From Micromonospora rhizosphaerae (GTDB lineage Bacteria; Actinomycetota; Actinomycetes; Mycobacteriales; Micromonosporaceae): DNA of 64,000 nucleotides. The stretch covers positions 6,200,001 through 6,264,000 of the forward strand of contig NZ_FMHV01000002.1 of assembly GCF_900091465.1 (NCBI RefSeq). Reading direction: 5' to 3'. The number at the start of each line of letters is the position of its first letter. Position 1 is the stretch's first letter. Of this stretch, positions 26,909 through 35,084 are shown in pieces. The notes under the pieces were generated by a model. The model searched no databases and was not told the origin of the DNA. It saw nothing but the letters and a program-made list of their open reading frames with translations. Both the position numbers and the translations under genes were made by a program.

Positions 26909-28032
26909 CCGCCGTCCTCGTCCTGCTCCTCGCCGTGGCCGCGCTCACCGTGCACACCTGGGTGAACGCCACCCGCTGGCTGCGCCGCCCCGCCGACGGG
27001 CCGGTCGAGGTGGCCGAGCCGGTCGCGGTGCTGCTGCCGCTGCGCGACGAGGCCGACCGGGTGGAGCCGTGCCTGCGGGCGCTGCTCGCCCAACGGGGGG
27101 TGCCCCGGCTGCGGATCGTCGTGCTCGACGACGGATCCACCGACGGCACCGCCGACGTGGTGCGCGCGGTGGCCGGCGACGACGAGCGGCTCACCCTGCT
27201 CACCGGGGTCGCCCCGCCGCCGGGCTGGCTGGGCAAGCCGTACGCCTGCTGGCAGCTCGCCAGCCGGACCGACCCGGCCGCCACCGTCCTGGCCTTCGTC
27301 GACGCCGACGTGGTGCTCAGCCCGTACGCGGTGGCGGCGGCGGTGGCCGAGCTGCGCGCGGCGCGGGCCACGCTGCTGTCGCCGTATCCGAAAATCCTGG
27401 TGCGGACGGTGGCCGACCGGCTGGTGCAGCCGCTGCTGCAGTGGTTGTGGCTGACCTTCCTGCCGCTGCGGGCGATGGAACGCTCGCCGCGGCCGTCCCT
27501 GGCCGCGGCGGGCGGCCAGTTCCTGGTGGTCGACCGCGCCGGCTACCTGCGGGCCGGCGGACACGCGGCGGTCGCCGACAAGGTGCTGGAGGACATCGAG
27601 CTGGCCCGGGCGGTCAAGCGGTCCGGCGGCCGGATCGCCCTCGCCGACGGCTCCCGGCTGGCCGCCTGCCGGATGTACGAGACCTGGCCGCAGCTGCGCG
27701 ACGGCTACGCCAAGTCGCTCTCGGCCATTTTCGGCCACCCGGTCGCCGCGGCGGTCGTGGTGGCCCTGCTGCTCCTGCTCTACCCCGCTCCCCCGCTGAT
27801 CGCGCTGGCGGCGCTGCTGGCCGGCGCGCCGGCGGTGGCCGCCCTCGCGGCCCTCGCCTACCTGGTCGGAGTGGCCGGCCGGGTGGTCAGCGCCCGGGCG
27901 ACCGGGGGCCGGTGGTGGCCTGACGCGCTGACACACCCCGTGTCGGTCGTGGTCCTCGGTTGGCTGACGCTGCGGTCGTACCATCTGCGCAAGCGGCACC
28001 GGCTGTCCTGGCGGGGCCGCCCGGTCAGCTAG
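26905..28032 (+). CDS. cruC: CruC-like family 2 glycosyltransferase
   Basis: 375 aa. An N-terminal membrane helix is followed by VAVLLPLRDEADRVEPCLRALL, VVLDDGSTDGTADVVR, the metal-binding FVDADVV, then KVLEDIELARAVKRSGG (ED acceptor/base region), and three or so C-terminal membrane helices. This fits CruC-type carotenoid glycosyltransferases that act after CruF. Start overlaps the cruF stop by 4 nt. Enzyme family is secure; the carotenoid substrate follows from the operon and is inferred. Confidence 0.8.
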   Translation: MTAVLVLLLAVAALTVHTWVNATRWLRRPADGPVEVAEPVAVLLPLRDEADRVEPCLRALLAQRGVPRLRIVVLDDGSTDGTADVVRAVAGDDERLTLLTGVAPPPGWLGKPYACWQLASRTDPAATVLAFVDADVVLSPYAVAAAVAELRAARATLLSPYPKILVRTVADRLVQPLLQWLWLTFLPLRAMERSPRPSLAAAGGQFLVVDRAGYLRAGGHAAVADKVLEDIELARAVKRSGGRIALADGSRLAACRMYETWPQLRDGYAKSLSAIFGHPVAAAVVVALLLLLYPAPPLIALAALLAGAPAVAALAALAYLVGVAGRVVSARATGGRWWPDALTHPVSVVVLGWLTLRSYHLRKRHRLSWRGRPVS

Positions 28033-28043
28033 GAGGACGCGGC

Positions 28044-29531
28044 ATGGCGCGGATCGTGGTCATCGGCGCCGGCGTGGGCGGGCTGGCCACCGCCGCCCGG
28101 CTGGCCGTCACCGGGCACGAGGTCACCGTCTTCGAACGGGCCGACACCGTCGGCGGCAAGCTCGGCCGGTACACGCACGACACCCCGGCGGGGGCCTTCC
28201 ACTTCGACACCGGCCCGAGCCTGCTCACCCTGCCCGAGGTCTTCCACGACCTGTTCGAGGCGACCGGGGCCAAGCTCGACGAGTACCTCGACCTGGCCCC
28301 GCTGGACCCGATCGTCCGGCACGTCTTCCCCGGCGGCGGCCCGACCCTGGACTCCTGCGCCGACCCGGCGGAGTTCGCCGCCCGGATCGGCGCGGCCCTC
28401 GGCGACCGGGCCGCCACCGACTGGGAGCGGCTCTGGCGCCGGGCCGCCCGGGTCTGGGCGGTGTCCCACCGCGACGTCCTGCGCCGGACCATCGACTCCC
28501 CGCGTGACCTGGCCGCACTGGCCTGGCGGCTGGGCGACCTCGCCGCCATCGGCCCGGGCCGCACCCTGCGCGGGCTGGGCCGCCGGCACCTGGCCGACCC
28601 GCGGCTGCGGATGCTGCTCGACCGGTACGCCACCTACACCGGCGCCGACCCGCGCCGGGCCCCGGCGGCGCTGGTCGCCATCCCCCACGCCGAACTGACC
28701 TTCGGCGGCTGGTACCTGCGCGGCGGGCTGGGCACCCTCGCCGACGCGCTGCTCTCGCGCTGTCTCGACCTCGGCGTGGTCGTGCAGACCGGCGCCACGG
28801 TCACCCGGATCGACGCCGCGGGCGGCCGGGTGCAGGGGGTACGCCTCGCCGGCGTCGCCGCGCCCGTCCCCGCCGACGTGGTGGTGGCCAACGTGGACGC
28901 CCTCACCGTCTACCGGGACCTGCTGCCCACCCCGCGCCGACTGGCCGGGCTGACCGACCGCAGCCTGGCCGGCTTCGTGCTGCTGCTCGGCGTACGCGGC
29001 GACTCGGGGCTGGCCCACCACACCGTCTTCTTCCCCCGCGACTACGACGCCGAGTTCGACGCGGTCTTCGGCGACCCGGGGCGCGGGATCCGGGCCCGCC
29101 CGGCGCTCGACCCGACCGTCCTCGTCACCGTCGCCGACGACCCGATGGTCCGCCCGGACGGGCACGAGGCGTGGTTCGTGCTGGTCAACGCCGCCCGCCA
29201 TGGCACCGGCATGGGGGCGGTGGACTGGCGCCGGCCGGGGCTCGCCGAGGCGTACGCCGACCGGATCCTCGACGTGCTCGCCGAGCGGGGCGTGGACGTG
29301 CGGGACCGGCTGGTGTTCCGGGAGATCCGTACCCCGGCCGATCTGGACGCGGCGACCGGCGCGCCGGGCGGGGCCATCTACGGCACCGCCGGCGGGCTGC
29401 TCCGGCCGGCCAACCGGGGCCCGGCGCACGGGCTCTGGCTGGTCGGCGGCTCCAGTCACCCGGGCGGCGGCCTGCCGATGGTCACCCTGTCGGCGCAGAT
29501 CGTCGCCGACGAGATCGGCCCCGCCTGGTGA
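28044..29531 (+). CDS. crtD: phytoene desaturase family oxidoreductase (CrtI/CrtD type)
   Basis: 495 aa FAD enzyme. The dinucleotide-binding motif is MARIVVIGAGVGGLATAARLAVTG, then VTVFERADTVGGKLGRY, FHFDTGPSLLTLPEVF, DRYATYTGADPRRAPAAL and the C-terminal GLWLVGGSSHPGGGLPMVTLSAQIV: all hallmarks of carotene desaturases. Because it follows cruF and cruC, a 3,4-desaturase (CrtD) role is more likely than the main phytoene desaturase. ATG 28044 has AGGAGG 9 nt upstream. It is the last gene of the unit. Confidence 0.8.
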   Translation: MARIVVIGAGVGGLATAARLAVTGHEVTVFERADTVGGKLGRYTHDTPAGAFHFDTGPSLLTLPEVFHDLFEATGAKLDEYLDLAPLDPIVRHVFPGGGPTLDSCADPAEFAARIGAALGDRAATDWERLWRRAARVWAVSHRDVLRRTIDSPRDLAALAWRLGDLAAIGPGRTLRGLGRRHLADPRLRMLLDRYATYTGADPRRAPAALVAIPHAELTFGGWYLRGGLGTLADALLSRCLDLGVVVQTGATVTRIDAAGGRVQGVRLAGVAAPVPADVVVANVDALTVYRDLLPTPRRLAGLTDRSLAGFVLLLGVRGDSGLAHHTVFFPRDYDAEFDAVFGDPGRGIRARPALDPTVLVTVADDPMVRPDGHEAWFVLVNAARHGTGMGAVDWRRPGLAEAYADRILDVLAERGVDVRDRLVFREIRTPADLDAATGAPGGAIYGTAGGLLRPANRGPAHGLWLVGGSSHPGGGLPMVTLSAQIVADEIGPAW

Positions 29532-29552
29532 CCGCCACTCTTGATCGACTCC

Positions 29553-29606
29553 GCTTGCGGCATGTGGCGGTGTCCGGCCGCGGGGATGCCGCGAGCCGCC
29601 GCAAGC
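29553..29606. terminator. bidirectional hairpin after the carotenoid operon
   Basis: GCTTGCGGC (29553-29561) and GCCGCAAGC (29598-29606) enclose a smaller CGCGG-GGATG-CCGCG hairpin. It lies between the convergent crtD-like and CDP-alcohol phosphatidyltransferase genes. Confidence 0.6.
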
Positions 29607-29630
29607 CGTGTCGCTCATCGGGCGGGCCGG

Positions 29631-30317
29631 TCAGCCGGCCTCGATCAGGGCGCGGCGGACGGCGGCGAAGAGCTGCCCCAGGCCGTAGCCGGCCAGTAGC
29701 ACCCAGACCGTGGTGGTCATGGTGATCGTGCCGGAGGTCAGGTCCGGGTCGATCAGCCCGGTCAGCCCGGAGACCAGCAGCCCGACCAGGGCCACGCAGA
29801 CCCGGGTGGGGCGCTCCCCCACGGTCACCGCGCCGATCTCCCGCATGCCCGCGGAGACCGCCCGGGCCCGGACGTACTCGTGCAGCCAGGAGAGGCCGCC
29901 GGCGGCGGCGACCAGCGCGCCGGGCGCGCCGAGCAGCCAGAACGCGGTCAGCCAGGCGGCCTCGCCCAGCCGGTCGGCGACCGAGTCGTAGACGTACCCG
30001 AGCCGGGTGGTCCGGCCGGTCGCCACCGCAACCGCGCCATCGACGCTGTCCGCCACCGCCGCGAGCAGCACGAACAGCGCACCGAGCATCGGCCCGTCCA
30101 CCGGCCGTACGACGAACAGCGGCACGCAGACGCAGAGCAGCACTCCGGCCACGGTCACCGGGGTCGGGCCGACCCGGAGCCGGCCCAGCACGTACCCGAC
30201 GTGGTAGGCGAACCGGAGCCAGGCACGGACCACCGGAGCGGCCGCCCGCGGGTCGAACCCGCCGTGCAGTCGCGCCCACGCGGTCGCGTACTGGTCCCAG
30301 TTCAGGTGTGTCCCCAC
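29631..30317 (-). CDS. CDP-alcohol phosphatidyltransferase family membrane protein
   Basis: 228 aa with about six helices. The family motif D-x2-D-G-x2-A-R-x(n)-G-x3-D-x3-D appears as DSVDGAVAVATGRTTRLGYV then YDSVAD: all Asp and the Gly are present, but the usual Arg after Ala is Val. The family makes phospholipids from CDP-diacylglycerol and an alcohol; the specific alcohol cannot be inferred. It starts with GTG. A gene like this is commonly found near idsA/metF in related actinomycetes. Confidence 0.8.
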   Translation of the reverse strand: MGTHLNWDQYATAWARLHGGFDPRAAAPVVRAWLRFAYHVGYVLGRLRVGPTPVTVAGVLLCVCVPLFVVRPVDGPMLGALFVLLAAVADSVDGAVAVATGRTTRLGYVYDSVADRLGEAAWLTAFWLLGAPGALVAAAGGLSWLHEYVRARAVSAGMREIGAVTVGERPTRVCVALVGLLVSGLTGLIDPDLTSGTITMTTTVWVLLAGYGLGQLFAAVRRALIEAG

Positions 30318-30365
30318 CCCGGGATCATCCGTCGAAACCCGGTGCGGGTGTCGCGGGACGTGGAT

Positions 30366-31283
30366 TCACACCCGCGCGTCGGCCCGGAGGTGCTGCCAGA
30401 CCTCACGGGTGGCGGTGGACCGGTTGAGGGTGATGAAGTGGATCCCCGGCACCCCCTCGTCCAGCAGCTTCGCGCACATCTCGCTGGCCTGTTCGATGCC
30501 GAGTCGGCGGACCGCCTCCGGGTCGTCGGCGATCCTCTCGAACCGCTCGGCCAGCGCGGGCGGGAACGGCGCCCCGGAGAGCTGGACGGACCGCTCGATG
30601 GTGCCGATCTGGGTCACCGGCATCACCCCGGCCAGGATCGGGGTGTCGCAGCCGGCCGCCGCGACCCGGTCCCGCAGCCGCAGGTAGTCGTCGGCGTCGA
30701 AGAACATCTGGGTGATGGCGAAGTCGGCCCCGGCCCGGCACTTGCGGACGAAGTGCTCGGTGTCGCTGGCCACGTCGGGCGAGCGCGGGTGCTTGTACGG
30801 GAAGGCCGCCACCCCGACGCTGAAGTCGCCGGCGTCACGGACCAGCCGGACCAGGTCCTCGGCGTAGCGCACGCCCTCCGGGTGGGGCACCCACTCGCCG
30901 CCGGGGTTGCCGGGCGGGTCGCCGCGCACGGCGAGCACGTTGCGCACCCCGACACCGGCCAGCCGGCCGATGACGTGCCGCAACTCGGCGACGGAGTGGT
31001 TGACCGCGGTCAGGTGCGCCATCGGCAGCAGGGTGGTCTCGGTGGCGATCCGCTCGGTCACCGCGACCGTGGTGTCCCGGGTCGACCCGCCGGCGCCGTA
31101 CGTGATCGAGACGAACGAGGGACGCAGCGACTCCAGCTCGCGGATCGCCTGCCAGAGCAGCCGCTCCCCGTGCGGGGTCTTCGGCGGGAAGAACTCGAAG
31201 GAGAAGGTCGGCTGGCACTCGCGGATCAGCTCCCCGATGGCCGGCTGGGGATTGGGGAGGACCGAGGGAAGACCGAGCGCCAC
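30366..31283 (-). CDS. metF: 5,10-methylenetetrahydrofolate reductase
   Basis: 305 aa. FSFEFFPPKTPHGERLLWQA, FVSITYGAGGSTRDTT, HLTAVNHSVAELRHVIGRLAG and DFAITQMFFDADDYLRLRDRV are MetF signatures (FAD and folate pocket). It makes 5-methyl-THF for methionine synthesis. The GTG at 31283 lies 6 nt after a TAGAGT -10 box (31290-31295), so the mRNA is probably leaderless. It occupies the place of Rv2172c in the M. tuberculosis order metF-like/idsA2/Rv2175c/pknL. Confidence 0.95.
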   Translation of the reverse strand: MALGLPSVLPNPQPAIGELIRECQPTFSFEFFPPKTPHGERLLWQAIRELESLRPSFVSITYGAGGSTRDTTVAVTERIATETTLLPMAHLTAVNHSVAELRHVIGRLAGVGVRNVLAVRGDPPGNPGGEWVPHPEGVRYAEDLVRLVRDAGDFSVGVAAFPYKHPRSPDVASDTEHFVRKCRAGADFAITQMFFDADDYLRLRDRVAAAGCDTPILAGVMPVTQIGTIERSVQLSGAPFPPALAERFERIADDPEAVRRLGIEQASEMCAKLLDEGVPGIHFITLNRSTATREVWQHLRADARV

Positions 31284-31359
31284 GGACCGACTCTAACGGG
31301 CAGCGCTCGTCGCACCCAGGGCTTCCCATCCGGCGGGCGGCGGGCGCGGCGGAGCGTCG

Positions 31360-31372
31360 TACCCCGGGGGTA
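31360..31372. promoter_or_regulatory. 13-bp palindrome between metF and the XRE gene
   Basis: TACCCCGGGGGTA is a perfect odd-centred palindrome in the 230-bp divergent region. It lies about 65 bp upstream of the metF -10 and about 140 bp upstream of the XRE start. A regulator site is possible; no known consensus is matched. Confidence 0.35.
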
Positions 31373-31512
31373 GAACGAGGGCAGCGCGGTGGGGCCGGCC
31401 GGTGGCCGGTCCCCGGGGGCCCGCGCGGGGGCCCAGCACGATCGGCGACGCGCCGGTCCGGACCGGCCGGACGTGCGCGCCGCCGCCCGAGCCGATGACC
31501 TCCGGAGGACCG

Positions 31513-32907
31513 ATGACCCCGTTTCCGCCACCCGGCCCGCGACTGCTCGGGCCGCTCCTGGCCGAGCTGCGACTGGCCCGCGGGTGGAGCCAGCAGCGGA
31601 TGGCCGGCGAGCTCTGCGCCGCCTCCGGCGTGCCCACCCTCACCCGGCACGAGATCTCCCGCTGGGAACGGCAGTTGCGGCTGCCCGGCGACTTCTGGCT
31701 GGGCTGGCTCGCTGTCGTCCTCGGCGTGCCGGGTGAGCTGCTCGCGGAGGCCGCGGCACACAGCCGCCGGCGCGACGCCGCACCGGCCGCCGTCGACCGG
31801 GCCGGATCCCGGTCCCGGGCGGCCCTGCTGACGCTGGCCCACCGCTGGCTGGTCGATCCGTCCGGCTCGCTGCTCGGCGTACCCTCCGGCCCGCCGCCCG
31901 AGCGCGCCGGCACCGCCGGGCAAGGCGCGGGGTTCGGCGGGGCCGGGCTGGCCGAGCTGCGCCGGTGGGACGACCTGATGGGCGGTGCCGACCTGGCCGG
32001 TCACGCGGCCCACCGGTTGCGCCGGGCGGCCCGGGCGCTCACCGGGGCCGGCCCGGTGGCGCGCCGCCGACTGCTGCCGGTACTGGCCGAGTCGGCCCAG
32101 CTCGCCGGCTGGCTCGCCGCAGACGCCGGGGACCTGTCCGGCGGCCTGGACGCCTACCGGCTGGCGCTGCGGGCGGCCGGGGCCGCCGGCGATCGGGCGT
32201 TCGGCGGGCACGTCCTCGGGTCGGCCAGTCACCTGCTCGCCGGTGCGGGGGACGCGGAGGGGGCGCGCACGCTCGCCCGCACCGGGTACGCCGGCTGCCG
32301 CGGCGCCGCCTCCCCCGGCCTGCGGGCGTTGCTGCTGCACCGGGTGGCGCTGGCCGCCGCGTTGGGCGGGCGACAACGGGCCGCCCGCCAGGCCCTGGCC
32401 GCGGCCGGCCGGGTGACCGGGCCGGAGCCGGGCCGGGAACCGCCCTGGCTCTACTGGCTGGACGAGGCCGAGCTGGCGGCGATGACCGGACGCACCCTCG
32501 TCGCCCTGGGCCGACCCGCACCCGCCGCACCGCTGCTGCACCCGGTCGTCGACCGGCGGGGCCGCCCGCGCAGCGCGGCGATCTACGGCGGCTGGCTGGC
32601 CCGGGGCTACCTCCAGCTCGGCGAGGTGGAGCAGGCCTGCGCGGTGGCCGGCAACGCCCTGCTCGACGCCGTCCGGTCGGGCTCGCCCCGGGCGATCGGC
32701 CCGCTCACCGAGGTACGCCGCCGGCTGGCCGCGCACCGCGACGAGCCGGCGGTACGGCGGTACGCGGCGCTGCTCGCGGCGGCCCGTCCCTACCTGCCGC
32801 TGAGGTCCGGCCCGGCACCGCGACCGGGCCGGGTCAGGCGACCGGGGTCGACGCCCGGCGCGGCACGCCGACCCGGCGATGCGACGGGACCGGCGCCGAC
32901 CGGCTAG
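31513..32907 (+). CDS. XRE-type helix-turn-helix regulator with a long helical C-terminal domain
   Basis: 464 aa. The HTH is at residues about 11-60: LLAELRLARGWSQQRMAGEL then TLTRHEISRWERQLRLP. The remainder is Ala/Leu/Arg-rich repeats of helices, TPR-like in feel (DAYRLALRAAGAAGDRAFGG, EGARTLARTGYAGCRGAAS). ATG 31513 has GGAGGA 4 nt upstream; an earlier ATG at 31495 lacks one. The stop TAG contributes to the -10 box of idsA. Target unknown. Confidence 0.82.
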   Translation: MTPFPPPGPRLLGPLLAELRLARGWSQQRMAGELCAASGVPTLTRHEISRWERQLRLPGDFWLGWLAVVLGVPGELLAEAAAHSRRRDAAPAAVDRAGSRSRAALLTLAHRWLVDPSGSLLGVPSGPPPERAGTAGQGAGFGGAGLAELRRWDDLMGGADLAGHAAHRLRRAARALTGAGPVARRRLLPVLAESAQLAGWLAADAGDLSGGLDAYRLALRAAGAAGDRAFGGHVLGSASHLLAGAGDAEGARTLARTGYAGCRGAASPGLRALLLHRVALAAALGGRQRAARQALAAAGRVTGPEPGREPPWLYWLDEAELAAMTGRTLVALGRPAPAAPLLHPVVDRRGRPRSAAIYGGWLARGYLQLGEVEQACAVAGNALLDAVRSGSPRAIGPLTEVRRRLAAHRDEPAVRRYAALLAAARPYLPLRSGPAPRPGRVRRPGSTPGAARRPGDATGPAPTG

Positions 32908-32910
32908 CGT
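32905..32910 (+). promoter_or_regulatory. -10 box for a leaderless idsA transcript
   Basis: TAGCGT overlaps the stop codon of the upstream gene and ends 6 nt before the GTG of the prenyl synthase gene, so transcription would start at the start codon. Confidence 0.55.
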
Positions 32911-32916
32911 CTTGGC

Positions 32917-33999
32917 GTGACCCACGCCGCTCCCGTTTCCCCCGTCGACCGCGCCGGCCTGCGCCAGCGGATCGACAAGGCCCTCACCGACTTCCTCGCC
33001 GGCCAGCGCGGCTGGATGACCGGTCTTGACGAAGCGCTGGTGCCGGTCGCCGAGGCGATCGAGGCGTTCGTGCTGGGGGGTGGGAAGCGGCTGCGACCGG
33101 CCTTCGCGTACTGGGGTTACCGGGGCGCCGGCGGCGTCGACTCCGACCAGGTGGTCACCACCCTCGCCGCACTGGAGTTCGTGCAGGCGAGCGCGCTGAT
33201 CCACGACGACCTGATGGACCGCTCGGACACCCGGCGCGGTGAGCCGGCGGTGCACCGCCGGTTCGCCGCGCGGCACCGCTCCGCCGGTTGGGCCGGCGAC
33301 CCGGACGGGTTCGGCGACGCGGCGGCCATTCTCCTCGGCGACCTGTGCCTGGTCTGGTCGGACGAGCTGCTGCACTCCGCCGGCCTCGATCCGCGGACGG
33401 TGGCCCGGGCCCGGCCGGTCTTCGACGAGATGCGCACCGAGGTGACCGTCGGGCAGTACCTCGACGTGCTGACCCAGGCCACCGGCGATACCTCGCTGGA
33501 GCGGGCCGGCAAGGTCGCCCGCTACAAGTCGGCGAAGTACACCGTCGAGCGGCCGCTGCTGCTCGGCGCCGCGCTGGCCGACGCCCCGCCGGAGGTACGG
33601 GCGGCGTACTCGGCGTACGGGTTGCCGCTGGGCGAGGCGTTCCAGCTCCGCGACGACGTCCTGGGGGTGTTCGGGGACCCGGCGCAGACCGGCAAGCCGG
33701 CCGGCGACGACCTGCGCGAGGGCAAGCGGACCTACCTGGTCGCGGCGGCTCTCGAGGCGGTCGACGACGCCGGTCGGGAGCTGCTGCTCGGTGGGCTCGG
33801 CGACCCCGAGCTGGGCGGGGCCCGGGTGGACCGACTGCGCGAGCTGATCATCGCCAGCGGGGCGCTGTCCCGGACGGAGCAGCGGATCACCGCGCTGACC
33901 GACAGCGCCTTGGCCGCGCTCACCACGGTCGACCTGGACACCGAGGCCCGCCAGGCCCTGGTCGACCTGGCCATCGCCGCCACCCGCCGCACCGACTGA
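32917..33999 (+). CDS. idsA: polyprenyl diphosphate synthase (IdsA-type, probably GGPP)
   Basis: 360 aa. The first aspartate-rich motif is LIHDDLMDRSDTRRG and the second is LRDDVLGVFGDPAQTGKPAG; LGGGKRLRPAFAYWGYRG and DDLREGKRTYLV are also family marks. It condenses IPP with allylic diphosphates in the cytosol. Large residues near position -5 of the first Asp motif suggest a short product (C15-C20), so GGPP supply for the carotenoids encoded 4 kb upstream is a reasonable but unproven link. The order metF-idsA-Rv2175c-pknL matches mycobacteria. Confidence 0.92.
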   Translation: MTHAAPVSPVDRAGLRQRIDKALTDFLAGQRGWMTGLDEALVPVAEAIEAFVLGGGKRLRPAFAYWGYRGAGGVDSDQVVTTLAALEFVQASALIHDDLMDRSDTRRGEPAVHRRFAARHRSAGWAGDPDGFGDAAAILLGDLCLVWSDELLHSAGLDPRTVARARPVFDEMRTEVTVGQYLDVLTQATGDTSLERAGKVARYKSAKYTVERPLLLGAALADAPPEVRAAYSAYGLPLGEAFQLRDDVLGVFGDPAQTGKPAGDDLREGKRTYLVAAALEAVDDAGRELLLGGLGDPELGGARVDRLRELIIASGALSRTEQRITALTDSALAALTTVDLDTEARQALVDLAIAATRRTD

Positions 34000-34050
34000 C
34001 CCCACCCACCCGCCGGCCCCGACCCGGCCCCGGCCGGCCCCGCCTTGCCT

Positions 34051-34113
34051 CGGTGATCATGAAGTTATGACCAGCGACACCGGCGTGTCGTGACAACAAC
34101 TTCATGATCACCG
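34051..34113. terminator. 63-bp inverted repeat between convergent idsA and Rv2175c-like genes
   Basis: Perfect 16-bp arms CGGTGATCATGAAGTT (34051-34066) and AACTTCATGATCACCG (34098-34113), with a small GACAC-CGGC-GTGTC hairpin in the loop (34076-34089). It sits between convergent 3' ends, hence probably a bidirectional terminator. The AT-rich arms are unlike their surroundings. Confidence 0.7.
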
Positions 34114-34186
34114 GTGCGTCGGGGCGGGGTGGGTCGGGCCGGGCTGGCCCGGCGGGGTGGGGCGGGCCTGGGTCGCGCTGGGTGGG

Positions 34187-34576
34187 TCAGAAGCCGAGGG
34201 CCTGGGCGCGGCGCTTGACCTCGCGGGCCTGGTCGCCGCCGAGGGCGGCGGCCGGGGTGCCGGGGAGGGTCTCGTCCTCCTCGTACAGCCAGCGCAGGGC
34301 GGCCTCGTCGTCGTAGCCGGCGTCGGCGAGCAGGTTGAGCACGCCGGGCAGGTGCTTGAGCACGGTGCGGTTGGCCACCAGGTCGGCGGGGACCCGGCGG
34401 ACGCCGTCGCGGCGCACCGCGATCAGTTCGCGGTCCCGGATCATCTGGTGGACCTTGCTGATCGGCAGGTCGAGACGCTCGGCGACGTCCGGCAGGGTCA
34501 GCCAGCCGGCCGGATCGGCCGGTCCGGGCAGGTCCGCGCCGGCGGCGGGCTGGTCGGCGGGTACGGAATCGGTCAC
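34187..34576 (-). CDS. Rv2175c-like wHTH DNA-binding protein (PknL substrate family)
   Basis: 129 aa. WLTLPDVAERLDLPISKVHQ is a helix-turn-helix, then MIRDRELIAVRRDGVRRVPADLV and a C-terminal VLKHLPGVLNLLADAGYDDEAALRWLYEED region typical of Rv2175c. In M. tuberculosis Rv2175c is phosphorylated by PknL, the neighbouring kinase, which lowers its DNA binding. The start is GTG 34576 (VTDSVPADQP), where similarity is expected to begin; the frame stays open further upstream. The kinase gene is divergent and 500 bp away. Confidence 0.9.
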   Translation of the reverse strand: MTDSVPADQPAAGADLPGPADPAGWLTLPDVAERLDLPISKVHQMIRDRELIAVRRDGVRRVPADLVANRTVLKHLPGVLNLLADAGYDDEAALRWLYEEDETLPGTPAAALGGDQAREVKRRAQALGF

Positions 34577-34789
34577 CCGATCACCCTGCCACGTGCTCGT
34601 GCGGGCGCGGCACCGGCACCCCGTCACGCTGCTACCCGGCCTGCCCCCGCCGGTGCTGAACACGCGGACCGGAAGCCCTTGCCCCGCTTCCGGCAGCGGC
34701 GAGGTCATCAGGGCCGGGGTGGAGGGCTCGGGCAGCGGCGAGGTCACCGGGACGGGGCGAGGCCGGCGCCGGAGACGAGGGTCGATTGA

Positions 34790-34833
34790 GTGATATGACT
34801 GAGAGTCATAGCTATGCCGCTCAGTCATATCGC
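34790..34833 (+). promoter_or_regulatory. 44-bp nested dyad element, copy 2 (between Rv2175c-like gene and pknL)
   Basis: Arms GTGATATGACTG (34790-34801) and CAGTCATATCGC (34822-34833), 11 of 12 complementary, flank a 20-nt core with GAGTCATAGCTATGCC, including CATA-GC-TATG. The core matches copy 1 (20049-20092, minus) in 15 of 20 positions with identical arm length. In core orientation it points to pknL. The remaining 34577-35084 intergenic space holds a duplicated GGCAGCGGCGAGGTCA (about 34692 and 34731) and the pknL -10, and no secure gene. Confidence 0.75.
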
Positions 34834-35070
34834 ACACCAGGACATTCAGGCCGAGCCCGAGGTCCGGGGCCGGCGAGCGGCGCCCGGCTCGGCCCCAGGG
34901 CCACCGTCACCTCCACCGGCACGCTCAACATCGGTGAACCCCGCCAGCGGGGCCGGACGGCCTCCGCCCCCGGGCCCACGGCGTGGCCGGTGAGCTGCGC
35001 GAGCGCGGCGGGAAGGATGCCGTCGGCCCCCGGCTGTAGCATCCTGTTCAACCTTCACCCCCTGGACACA

Positions 35071-35076
35071 TAGACT
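35071..35076 (+). promoter_or_regulatory. -10 box for a leaderless pknL transcript
   Basis: TAGACT ends 8 nt before the pknL ATG; TTCAAC lies 18 bp upstream of it as a possible -35. Confidence 0.55.
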
Positions 35077-35084
35077 GCCTGCCG

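Noticed and set aside
30835..34005. A 1056-codon minus-strand frame spanning metF, the XRE gene and idsA
   Set aside because: It crosses gene boundaries on the other strand; no recognisable domain.
34821..35051. 76-codon minus-strand frame upstream of pknL (MNRMLQPGADGIL start)
   Set aside because: A weak AGG lies near the start and some composition looks coding, but no family is recognised and it overlaps the 44-bp element and pknL promoter region; kept out of the gene list.
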